A stretch of DNA of 64,000 nucleotides from Odiellus spinosus (Eukaryota; Arthropoda; Arachnida; Opiliones; Phalangiidae), in the NCBI GenBank assembly GCA_963920705.1, contig OY987226.1, forward strand, positions 17,114,501-17,178,500. The letters run 5' to 3'. Position 1 is the first letter of the stretch; each line of letters begins with the position of its first letter. The translations under genes were made by a program, and so were the position numbers. This document shows positions 28,701-40,700 of the stretch, one piece after another. A model generated the notes under the pieces. It searched no databases and was not told the DNA's origin. It was given only the letters and a program-made list of their open reading frames with translations.

Positions 28701-31700
28701 ATTTCCTCAACTTCTTCAGCAGGGAATGACTCAATGTGTTCTTCACCATCTTTAACTGTAGTTCTGTAGGTTATTAGTCGACCTTGGTCGTCTGGTTTTG
28801 TTTCCTCGACAACTTCCGTTGGTTCACCATCAACAATGATGGTTTTAATTATTTTACGAACAACTGTACGTTTAATTCTCTCTGGTTCCTCGATTTCCTC
28901 AACTTCTTCAGCAGGGAATGACTCAATGTGTTCTTTATCATCTTTAACTGTAGTTCTGTAGGTTATTAGTCGACCTTGGTCGTCTGGTTTTGTTTCCTCA
29001 ACAACTTCCGTTGGTTTACCATCAACTATGATGGTTTTAATTACTCTACGAACAACCGTGCGTTTAATTCTTTCTGGTTCCTCGATATCCTCAACTTCTT
29101 CAGCAGGGAATGACTCAATGTGTTCTTTACCATCTTTAACTGTAGTTCTGTAGGTTATTAGTCGACCTTGGTCGTCTGGTTTTGTTTCCTCGACAACTTC
29201 CGTTGGTTTACCATCAATTATGATGGTTTTAATTATTCTACGAACAACTGTACGTTTAATTCTCTCTGGTTCCTCGATTTCCTGAACTTCTTCAGCAGGG
29301 AATGACTCAATATGTTCTTTACCATCTTTAACTGTAGTTCTGTAGGTTATTAGTCGACCTTGGTCGTCTGGTTTTGTTTCCTCAACAACTTCCGTTGGTT
29401 CACCATCAACAATGATGGTTTTAATTATTTTACGAACAACTGTACGTTTAATTCTCTCTGGTTCCTCGATTTCCTCAACTTCTTCAGCAGGGAATGACTC
29501 AATGTGTTCTTTACCATCTTTAACTGTAGTTCTGTAGGTTATTAGTCGACCTTGGTCGTCTGGTTTTGTTTCCTCGACAACTTCCGTTGGTTTACCATCA
29601 ATTATGATGGTTTTAATTATTCTACGAACAACTGTACGTTTAATTCTCTCTGGTTCCTCGATTTCCTGAACTTCTTCAGCAGGGAATGACTCAATATGTT
29701 CTTTACCATCTTTAACTGTAGTTCTGTAGGTTATTAGTCGACCTTTGTCGTCTGGTTTTGTCTCCTCGACAACTTCAGTTGGTTTACCATCAATAATGAT
29801 GGTTTTAATTTTTCTACGAACAACTGTACGTTTAATTCTCTCTGGTTGCTCGATCTCCTCAACTTCTTCAGCAGGGAATGACTCAATGTGTTCTTTACCA
29901 TCTTTAACTATAGTTCTGTAGGTTATTAGTCGACCTTGGTCGTCTGGTTTTGTTTCCTCAACAACTTCCGTTGGTTCACCATCAACAATGATGGTTTTAA
30001 TTATTTTACGAACAACTGTACGTTTAATACTCTCTGGTTCCTCGATATCCTCAACTTCTTCAGCAGGGAATGACTCAATGTGTTCTTTACCATCTTTAAC
30101 TGTAGTTCTGTAGGTTATTAGTCGACCTTGGTCGTCTGGTTTTGTTTCCTCGACAACTTCCGTTGGTTCACCATCAACAATGATGGTTTTAATTATTTTA
30201 CGAACAACTGTACGTTTAATTCTCTCTGGTTCCTCGATTTCCTCAACTTCTTCAGCAGGGAATGACTCAATGTGTTCTTTACCATCTTTAACTGTAGTTC
30301 TGTAGGTTATTAGTCGACCTTGGTCGTCTGGTTTTGTTTCCTCAACAACTTCCGTTGGTTTACCATCAACTATGATGGTTTTAATTACTCTACGAACAAC
30401 CGTGCGTTTAATTCTTTCTGGTTCCTCGATATCCTCAACTTCTTCAGCAGGGAATGACTCAATGTGTTCTTTACCATCTTTAACTGTAGTTCTGTAGGTT
30501 ATTAGTCGACCTTGGTCGTCTGGTTTTGTTTCCTCGACAACTTCCGTTGGTTTACCATCAATTATGATGGTTTTAATTATTCTACGAACAACTGTACGTT
30601 TAATTCTCTCTGGTTCCTCGATTTCCTGAACTTCTTCAGCAGGGAATGACTCAATATGTTCTTTACCATCTTTAACTGTAGTTCTGTAGGTTATTAGTCG
30701 ACCTTTGTCGTCTGGTTTTGTCTCCTCGTCAACTTCAGTTGGTTTACCATCAATAATGATGGTTTTAGTTATTCTACGAACAACTGTACGTTTAATTCTC
30801 TCTGGTTGCTCGATCTCCTCAACTTCTTCAGCAGGGAATGACTCAATGTGTTCTTTACCATCTTTAACTATAGTTCTGTAGGTTATTAGTCGACCTTGGT
30901 CGTCTGGTTTTGTTTCCTCAACAACTTCCGTTGGTTCACCATCAACAATGATGGTTTTAATTATTTTACGAACAACTGTACGTTTAATACTCTCTGGTTC
31001 CTCGATATCCTCAACTTCTTCAGCAGGGAATGACTCAATGTGTTCTTTACCATCTTTAACTGTAGTTCTGTAGGTTATTAGTCGACCTTGGTCGTCTGGT
31101 TTTGTTTCCTCGACAACTTCCGTTGGTTTACCATCAATTATGATGGTTTTAATTATTCTACGAACAACTGTACGTTTAATTCTCTCTGGTTCCTCGATTT
31201 CCTCAACCTCTTCAGCAGGGAATGACTCAATGTGTTCTTTACCATCTTTAACTGTAGTTCTGTAGGTTATTAGTCGACCTTGGTCGTCTGGTTTTGTTTC
31301 CTCGACAACTTCCGTTGGTTTACCATCAACTATGATGGTTTTAATTATTCTACGAACAACTGTACGTTTAATTCTCTCTGGTTCCTCGATTTCCTGAACT
31401 TCTTCAGCAGGGAATGACTCAATATGTTCTTTACCATCTTTAACTGTAGTTCTGTAGGTTATTAGTCGACCTTGGTCGTCTGGTTTTGTCTCCTCGACAA
31501 CTTCAGTTGGTTTACCATCAATAATGATGGTTTTAATTATTCTACGAACAACTGTACGTTTAATTCTCTCTGGTTCCTCGATTTCCTCAACTTCTTCAGC
31601 AGGGAATGACTCAATGTGTTCTTTACCATCTTTAACTGTAGTTCTGTAGGTTATTAGTCGACCTTGGTCGTCTGGTTTTGTTTCCTCAACAACTTCCGTT

Positions 31701-34700
31701 GGCTCACCATCAACAATGAATGTTTTAATTATTTTACGAACAACTGTACGTTTAATTCTCTCTGGTTCCTCGATATCCTCAACTTCTTCAGCAGGGAATG
31801 ACTCAATGTGTTCTTTACCATCTTTAACTGTAGTTCTGTAGGTTATTAGTCGACCTTGGTCGTCTGGTTTTGTTTCCTCGACAACTTCCGTTGGTTTACC
31901 ATCAATTATGATGGTTTTAATTATTCTACGAACAACTGTACGTTTAATTCTCTCTGGTTCCTCGATTTCCTCAACTTCTTCAGCAGGGAATGACTCAATG
32001 TGTTCTTTACCATCTTTAACTGTAGTTCTGTAGGTTATTAGTCGACCTTGATCATCCGGTTTTGTTTCCTCAACAACCTCAGTTGGTTTACCTTCAACTA
32101 TAATGGTTTTAATAATCCTTCGAACGATAATGCGTTTTTCCATTTTCGGTGGTGCCTCAGCGTCGATTGGTTCCGTAACAGTTCCGTAAATTGGTTTTTC
32201 TGGAGACAATTTTTCATCAACTGACCTTTCGGGGGCTGATTTTTCTGGGGAGGATTTTTCGCTACTTTGGCCAGATTCTGGTTCAGAATCGTCGCTTGAT
32301 TCTTTGGATTTTCCACCGAAGATATTTTTAAAGGTTTTACTGATGCTTTTAGTAACCTTACCAATTCTAGACTTTTCGTCTTTAGGTTTTTTATCAGGTA
32401 ATTTCTTTGTAACTTTAGTTTTTAGCGTAGCTGCTGTAGATTGAGTGTCATCCTCTAGTTGATCATTAGCCGGAACTTCCGGTTTTTTCTTCACAGTAAT
32501 TTCGGGTTCTTCCCGAACATCGTGATCTGTGATAGACTCTGTAGGTTTTCTAATATCTATTTTATCCTCGTTTTTACGTACTTCCTCAATTGGCGAATTA
32601 TCGCTGGGTGCCTCTGATTTCGGTTTAGTTTCTTTTTCAATTGATTCAAATTCTTCCTTTATTGTTTTACTTATTGTTTTCGAAATTTGCTCCAGTTTTT
32701 CGGGGATGTCTCGTGGTTTTTCGGGAGCTAAAGGTTCCTCCTCTTCGACTTCTACAGCCGGGAATGATTCAACTTGTTCTTTACCATCTTTAATAAAAGT
32801 TCTGTAGGTAATTAGTCGACCTTGGTGGTCTGGTTTTGTTTCCTCAAATACTTCAGTTGGTTTACCATCTATTACAATTTGTTTAGTAATTCTACGAACG
32901 ACAATACTTTTAATCTTTTCTGGTTCTTCAATTTCCTCCATTTCTTCAGCCGGGTAAGATACGACATGTTTCTTACCATCTTTTACTGAAGTTCTGTGAG
33001 TGATCATTCGTCCTTTATCATCGGGTATCGTTTCTTCGGTAACTGTTGTAGGTTTTCCATCAATTATAACAGTCCTAACCACTCTACTTATAGTTGTTCT
33101 TACAATTCTTTCTACATTTGGTTCTTCTTGGTCTATTTCTTCGGCTGGGAATGATTCATTATGATCTTTACCATCTTTAATGGTTGTTCTGTACGTGATC
33201 ATTCGTCCTGTATAATCTGGTTTGTTTTCTTCGAAAACATCAGTTGGTTTACCATCAACTATGATAGTTTTAATAATCGTGTCGGGTTCCTCAGTGGCTT
33301 CCAGAAAATCTTCATCTAGTTCCTCCGGAGCTTCTTCAAACTCATCTTCGTTCGGTTCTTCTGCAGGAAAAACTTCAGTTCGTTCAACCCCATCAATGTT
33401 AGTAGTTTGGAACGTCATTAAACGACCTTGCTCATCCGGTTTCGTTTCCTTAGTTACGGTAACCAGTTTACCATCAACTAGGATGGTTTTAATGGTCTTA
33501 CTAATAGAGCTTTTTCTTATTTGTTCTTTAGCCTCTTTAGATTCTAGTATTTTTTCAGCCAGTGGTGCCCTCGTTTCTAGCTCCATCACCTTTAGATCTG
33601 GTTCCTCATCTTCTGGTGGCTCATCTTCTAGTACTGGCTCTGCAACTTCCGGTACTGGTTCGTCTTCCGGCTCTTCAACTAGGAAGGACTGTTTCCTCTT
33701 GAGACCATCCCTTATGGTCGTTCTGTAAGTTTTCATTCGTCCAAAATCATCTGGTTTTGTTTCTTCGACAATTTCAGTGGGTTTTCCATCAACCATTTCG
33801 GTTCTAACGACCCGTTTGACTCCGTCATCAATCGGTTCAGTCAAACCGCCGACTTCCTCAGCTGGAAACGACTCAGTTCGTTCAACGCCGTCTTTGAATA
33901 TGGTACGATATGTCGTTACTCGACCTTGATCGTCCGGTTTAGTTTCCTCTGTAACGGTAGTCGGCTGCCCGTCGATATAAACCACTTTGAAAACTTTCCG
34001 AGAAGTGGGAGTTATTTCTGGTTCTGGTTTCACTTTCATAACGTGTTTGGTTTTTTCTTTGGGTTTTTCAACTTCAAATGACTCTATGAAACTAGTTAAA
34101 TCATCTTTTTGAGGTTTATAAATTTTAGCCGGTTTAGCATCGACGGTTTTAGGTAGTGTTTGTTGTAAATCTTGGGGTTCCTCGTCTGGTGCGAATGTCT
34201 CGGTATGTTCAACGCCATCTATTATCGTAGTTCTGTAGGTAATTAAATGACCTTTATCGTCAAGTTTAGTTTCCTCAGTTACTTTCCTAGGTTTACCATC
34301 CACAATGGCCGTACGCGTTACAATACGCGTTGTACTTTTGCTGAAGTCATCCGGTTGACCCTCAATATCTTCAGCGGGGAATAATTCCGTACGCTCTTCA
34401 CCATCTACAATTGTTGTTTTATAAGTAAACATGCGACCTTCGTCATCGGGTCTAGTTTCCTCAACTACTTTGGACGGTTTACCATCGACAATGATGGTCT
34501 TGATAGTTCTACGAACGACTGATCTAGTAACTCGTCGTTCATCAGTTTCCTCTCTAATTTCCTCAGCGGGAAAAGCTTCGATGTGTTCAACACCTTCGAG
34601 AACGGTGGTTCGGTAAGTCATTAGTCGCCCATTTTCGTCCGGTTTCGTTTCCTCCGTTACTTGAGACGGTTTACCACCCACCATGACGGTTTTCGTCGTT

Positions 34701-37700
34701 TTTCGCAAAAAGTGTCGTGTTATATCGGGTTCTTCTTCAGGTGACGCTTCGTCAGCTGGGAATGATTCGGTATGTTCTTTACCATCTCGCATGGTAGTTC
34801 TATAGGTAACTAGTCGGCCATGGTCATCTGGTCGAGTTTCTTCATAGATGGTGGTAGGTATGCCATCAATTACGACAGTTCTCGTAACTCGACGAACTGT
34901 ACTACTGATGACTTGACGAGGTTCATCTATCGGTTCTGGTTCTTCCGGTTCCTCAACTAGAGGTTCTTCGTAATCTTCAGCTTCATCCTCCGGCGGTTCT
35001 TCGGATACGAAAATTTCGGTATGTTTGACACCATCTTTAACAATGGTGCGTTTAGTTATGAAGCGTCCAAAATCGTCTTCTTCAATCTCGTCAATGACTT
35101 GCGTTGGTTTACCCTCGATCATAACGGTTCTTAAAACTCGTCTAGTTTTCTCAACGGGTTGCTTAACAACGACTATCTCAGCCGGAAACGCCTCAGTTCG
35201 TTCAACACCGTCTTTAAAGATCGTGCGATAGGTCATCATACGGCCTTGATCGTCCAGTTTTGTTTCCTCTGAAACAGTTGTGGGTTTCCCGTCAATATGA
35301 ACTACTTTAATTACTTTACGAACGGCTACCGGTTCGCTTTGATCTTTGGGTTGCTCCTTTTTGGCCAACCGGTCGAGTTTCTTGTCGATTGTAGGCTTTC
35401 GTTCGAGTTTCTTGGGTTCCTCTGGCTCTTGATCAGCCGGAAATGATTCTGTAGAGTCCTTGCCATCTATAACAGTAGTTCGGTAAGTTACCATTCGACC
35501 TTGGTAGTCAGGTTTCGTCTCTTCAGTCACTTTAGTTGGTTTGCCGTCAATAACTAGAGTTCTAGTAATGCGACGAACTGACTTACGCGAAACAGTCCCC
35601 GGTTCAAATTCTTCAGTCGAGGAGTCGGTTCGCTTAACCCCGTCTCTCATTACGGTACGGTAAGTAATTAATCCACCTTGGTTGTCTAGTTTGGTCTCTT
35701 CAGTCACTGTAGAGGGTGTGCCGTCTACAAAAACTGTCCTGGTAGTATTTGCGTGTTGTCGAGACCCGAGTTCCTGTCCCTCAACTACTCTCTCTACCGA
35801 GGGTAGAGATTCAGTGTGAGAAACTCCATCTTTTACCGTCGTAGTTCTGAAGGTCCCCAAGCGACCTTGATCGTCTGGTTTTGTATCTTCCGTTACCTCG
35901 GTAGGTTTATCGTCGAGTAAGATTGTTCTTGTAATTCGGCGTACTGTAGTTCGTTTAAAAGATTCCGGTAGCTGATCTTCCGGTTCTTCACCGGCTGGGA
36001 ATGACTCGGTACGTTCAACACCATCTTTAATCGTTGTACGATACACCATTAAACGCCCTCGATCATCAGGCCTAGTCTCTTCAGTTATCGAAATTGGTTT
36101 TCCATCAACTAAGATGGTTCTGGTAACTTTGCGTGTCGTGGTTCGAGTAATTTCATCAGTTTCCGGTTCCTCCTCAATTTCTTCGGCCGGAAAATACTCC
36201 GTTTCCTCAACACCATCCCTAACCATAGTTCTATAGGTAACGAGGTTACCATATTCGTCGAGTTTAGTTTTTTCGGTTACATCTGTGGGTTTACCATCTA
36301 CCATAATGGTTCTGGTCACGGTACCAGGGCGATAAAACCGTTCAATTTTTGGGACGATTTTTTCGTAATCGTCCTTAGTTTTTGATATAAATTCCTTACC
36401 CTGTTTATCAAATTCGTTCATAATCTCGTCAGTGTCTAAAACATCGTCAATTATCTCAGTGTACGGTACACCGTCCCTAATCGAAGTAAGGTAAGTTACC
36501 ATTTTACCTTCCTCATCAGGTTTAGTTTCCTCAGTAACGACGGTCTCTTTGCCATCGCTATCAATCATAGTTTTTGTAACCTTTCTAACTTTCCTTAAAA
36601 TCCTAGTGGTAGTTTCCCCAGATTCGTCTACTGTCTCATCAGTGGTATGCCTAAATTTTGAATCTAACTCCTTAGAAATTTCATCAGGTGACACTTCGTC
36701 CGTCGGGAAAGTTTCAACGCGAGAAACTCCGCCTTTGGGGGTAAAAATTCTACAAGTAGTTAATTTACCGGTTTCATCCGGTTTGGTTTCCTCTGTAACG
36801 GTATTCGTGGTTCCGTCGCTTTCGGTAATTGTTTTAGTAATTCTACGCACAACAGTTTGAGTCATTTCGGTAACCGGTATAGTTTTAGAAACTACAGAAC
36901 GTCGCGTAATTATTTTATCGCTTTTAATATCAGGTTTTACTTCGTCCTCTTCGGACGAAGGAGTTTTATAAGTTTGATCTATTTCGCGTAATATTTTATC
37001 AGGATCGTCGCCAAACCCGGCCGTAACTACTTTCTTAAGATGTTTAGGCAATTCTTCGACCTCTTCGGTGCGAGTTTTAACTACTGTTTTCTCAATATCT
37101 GCCCTCGAATCCTCCGTAAAATAGTCACTGGTAGGGCTACCTTCTTTGGAAGAATCACTAGGTTTAAGCTCGTCTAACTTCTCCTCAACATAGCAGCGCT
37201 CGGATACTAACCCATCTTTATCATCTTTTTCCCTGATTAATTCGTCTAGCTCAAGTTTAGACGTCTTAATTACTTGTCTAGGGGCCTCGAAACATGACAC
37301 TAACGATTCTTGGAAGCCGCTCTCCTTAAAAACCATTACATCGTGTTCAACTTGACGTATTTCTTGGGACACCTCGGCTAACGAGTCTTCAGACATGGCG
37401 CTAGGAGTTCGATCTGGTTCGGATATATAGGTCTGTTTGGTTATGGTTTCGATTGGGGGTTTCTTAAGAGCCTTACGAGCGGTTACCTCTTCCGGAGATT
37501 TTAATATCGGTTCTTCAACTGGAAGGGAAACGTCTTTAGACGGTTTTTGGGGGCTATCTTTTTCAACACGTTTTTTATCGATCTTAGAGGTTATTTTTCC
37601 GGCGGGGCTCTTAACGGAATCGGGACTGGAAGTTTCCTCAACAACCGGGGATAGGTCTTTTACATCTAGGGTGGAAGATATATCCAATATAATAGGTTTC

Positions 37701-40700
37701 TTTTCGTTGGGTTTCGGGGCCTCCTCAATGACGCGTTCGTAAATTCTAGGGGGTTGATCACCTTTAACAGGGGCTAACATTTTAATCTCTTCCTCTTCGG
37801 TTCTAGGGATAGACGGCCTTTTTCTAAACCCAAACTGATCAACTTCCTGGTCTTCTATCTCCCCGACAATCGCGGTGGAAGTGGACGTAACTGTTTTCGC
37901 AGTGCGACTGATCGTAACTTTACGGCTGTCTTCCGTAGTTCGCATACCTGAAAAGTCTTCGGTCAGTTCTCTTATCATTCGCTCTTCACCCTCTGATGAT
38001 TTCGAGCTTTCAACATCGTCAAAGTCAAGTTCCTCTTCTTCGGTTTCTTTATTAGACAAGTCTTTTTCTATTTTATTTTTTATTTTCATTTTTTCGAACT
38101 GTATGGTCGAGCGCTCAGCCCTTTCTTCAACCGATTCGAGAACTTTGTTGGTGGTTTCGTCTATTATAACGTCTTCACTTTCGACTTCTTTGGGTTCTTC
38201 CGAACTCTCACCGTCACGCTTTTCATTGGATACAACCGGTTTAGATTTAGCCGGGCTCATTATATCGTCCGGCTTATCGGTATCCTCAGTTGATCTAGAA
38301 ACTACTTGTGTAATTTTCTGAACAACCATTTTCGTACCTTCGACGATTCTCCACGGCTCAGTGTCATCAACTACTCTAGTCTCACTAGAGAAGACAGTTT
38401 CGGGAACGCCTTCATATCGGGCGACTTCGCCCTGTTCTAGTTCTCTGCCAATTCTAGTTACTTGCTGAACTGTGGTCATTCCTTCTATCTTATCCACTTT
38501 GTCAATCTCTTTGAAAGTGTCTTGGGGTTCCCGACCTTTCAATACTTCTGTAATTCCCTTACGAATGATAGTATGTGTCGTACCAGTTTGACCTTCTTTG
38601 TCAGGCTTCGTTTCATGAGTGACGGTAGTTGATTCAATACCAGGCCCGGATATAGTTTTGGTAACGCGGGTAACAGTTTTAGTTTGGATATCATGCGGTT
38701 TATGTTTGTCCACGTCACCAGTTTCAAAAATACCTCTTTCACCGGAAACCGTTCTAGTCATCTGGCGGACCGCGGATAATGACGGCATGTCAGCCATATC
38801 TTCGTCTGATTTGGTTAGCTCTTCAAAGTCTTTCATCATGTCAGCGGATTGTCCAGGTAATTTCTTGATAATGGTTCTGGTGATACGAGTGACCCCGGAT
38901 ACATCCTCCTTGGTTTCTTGAACAACCGATTCGTCAATACGATCTTTCGGGGATTTAAATCTTTCCTTAAGTTCTTTGAATTGATCTTCGGTTTCATCAT
39001 CAGTTCTTCTGATAACAGTTTTCGTGATTTTGTAAACGCCAGCTTGATCCGGTTTATCTTTAATCTTTTCTTTAGGTTCTTGAGTTTCTCCGGCGCTCTC
39101 GTAATCACTTTCGTCGGATAATACCGTCCCCATCGTTTTGGTCATTTCACTCGGTTCCAGGACTCCGCTAGTCACTGTTTTGGTGACGCGCCGAACTCTT
39201 GTGACCGTTTCGTCGCTGGAATCTACATCTTCGGTCTTAGCCAATTGTTGTCTCATAGTTCTCTCCTTTTCTTCGAATTGTTTAACAATATCGTCCGGTT
39301 CTTCGGTAGTCGTGAAAGTTTCGATTTCACCCTTCTTAATGATAGTCCGAGTAGTTTTAATAACGCCCTTTTCATCGGGCTGAGACTCTTCGGTAATGGT
39401 TGTGGGCTCAATATCCGGTCCGGATAAAGTTTTAGTCACGATCTTACGAACCGTAGTAACAGTAGTCTCGCCTAGATTTTGGGTAATTCTTTCTTTCATT
39501 TCTTTCGCTCTTTCTTCGAAATCCTTTTTCTCGAAATCAGGTTCGTCTACGGGAACACCTTTCTTGGAGACTGTCTTAGTTTTCTTCATATTTCCATCAT
39601 CATCGGGTTTAATTTCCACAACCACTTTAGTTGGTACGACGTCGGTACCTTTAAGTACCGTTGTGACCAATTTGGTAATCGTTCTAGTCTCACCTATCAC
39701 TTCTTCGTATGTTTCGAGATCCTTATCGACTACTTGGATTGGACTGGTTGATTTTGACTCTTCCCGAGACGACTTTCCCACCACTACGTATCCTTTCGTC
39801 TCGACTTCAGACCTTTCGATTTCGTCTTCGTCGGGGATATCGTATTCTTCACTTTTAATTGTTTTCGTCGCCTTAGGTTTTTCTGGTTTTTTCACGCGGG
39901 GAACGACTTCTTCGTCGACCAGTACGGAATCTATTTCCTCCGGTTCTAATTCAGCGGTTCTGTCTTCTGTGGATACGGAAGGAGAGTCTTTCAATGACAC
40001 TTCGTGGACGCGTTCGTCATGACCTTCTTCCATCTCCATTTCGAATATCTCGACTTCGTCGTGGTGGTCAACCTTTTTTCTAGCTTTTTGCCTAGCTTCG
40101 ATCGCTTGACGTTCCATTTCGACCCTAATACTGGCTTCTTCAGCCGTTGTAATTGACCTACGCGGTTCCATTTCATCGTAAGAACTAGTTTTAGTCGTAG
40201 TAGTCGTTGTTTTCCGAGCAACTGGGCCTTTGGGTTCCTTATCCTCTGTAGGGGTACCTTTAGTGTAAATTAATTCGGTAGGCCTACTTGGCTTAGTTCC
40301 CGGTTTATCGCCCTTAACCGCGGTTACCATCCCTTCCTCATTCGGTACTGCGCCCCTGACAATATCCCTATCGCTTCCCTCAACCCCAGCGGTAGTCGTT
40401 TCAACAACTCTAGGGGCCGCGTCCGATCTACCCTTAACAGTAACGTTTGTCACCGGTTGGCTTTGAGTCGTAATTATCATGGAAGTTGTAGAAGACGAGG
40501 TGGTTCTGGATCCGCCTACAACGATCCAGGATTCTTCCATTTCGGTACGGCTTTCTCGATCGCGACTTAAGCCTCTTTGCTCGCTTCGCGTATCCCTGGC
40601 CTCTGCGATTTCGCGATCGTCGATGATATCCCATTCGTCCTTTTCGTCGCTGGTGATTTTGGTGGCTGAAGCGCCGACCAAAGTCGCGTCACTAGGCTTA

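Noticed and set aside
32098..32364. Minus-strand frame in another phase inside the giant exon
   Set aside because: It overlaps the giant frame in a Lys/Glu/Ser-rich linker; composition explains the opening.
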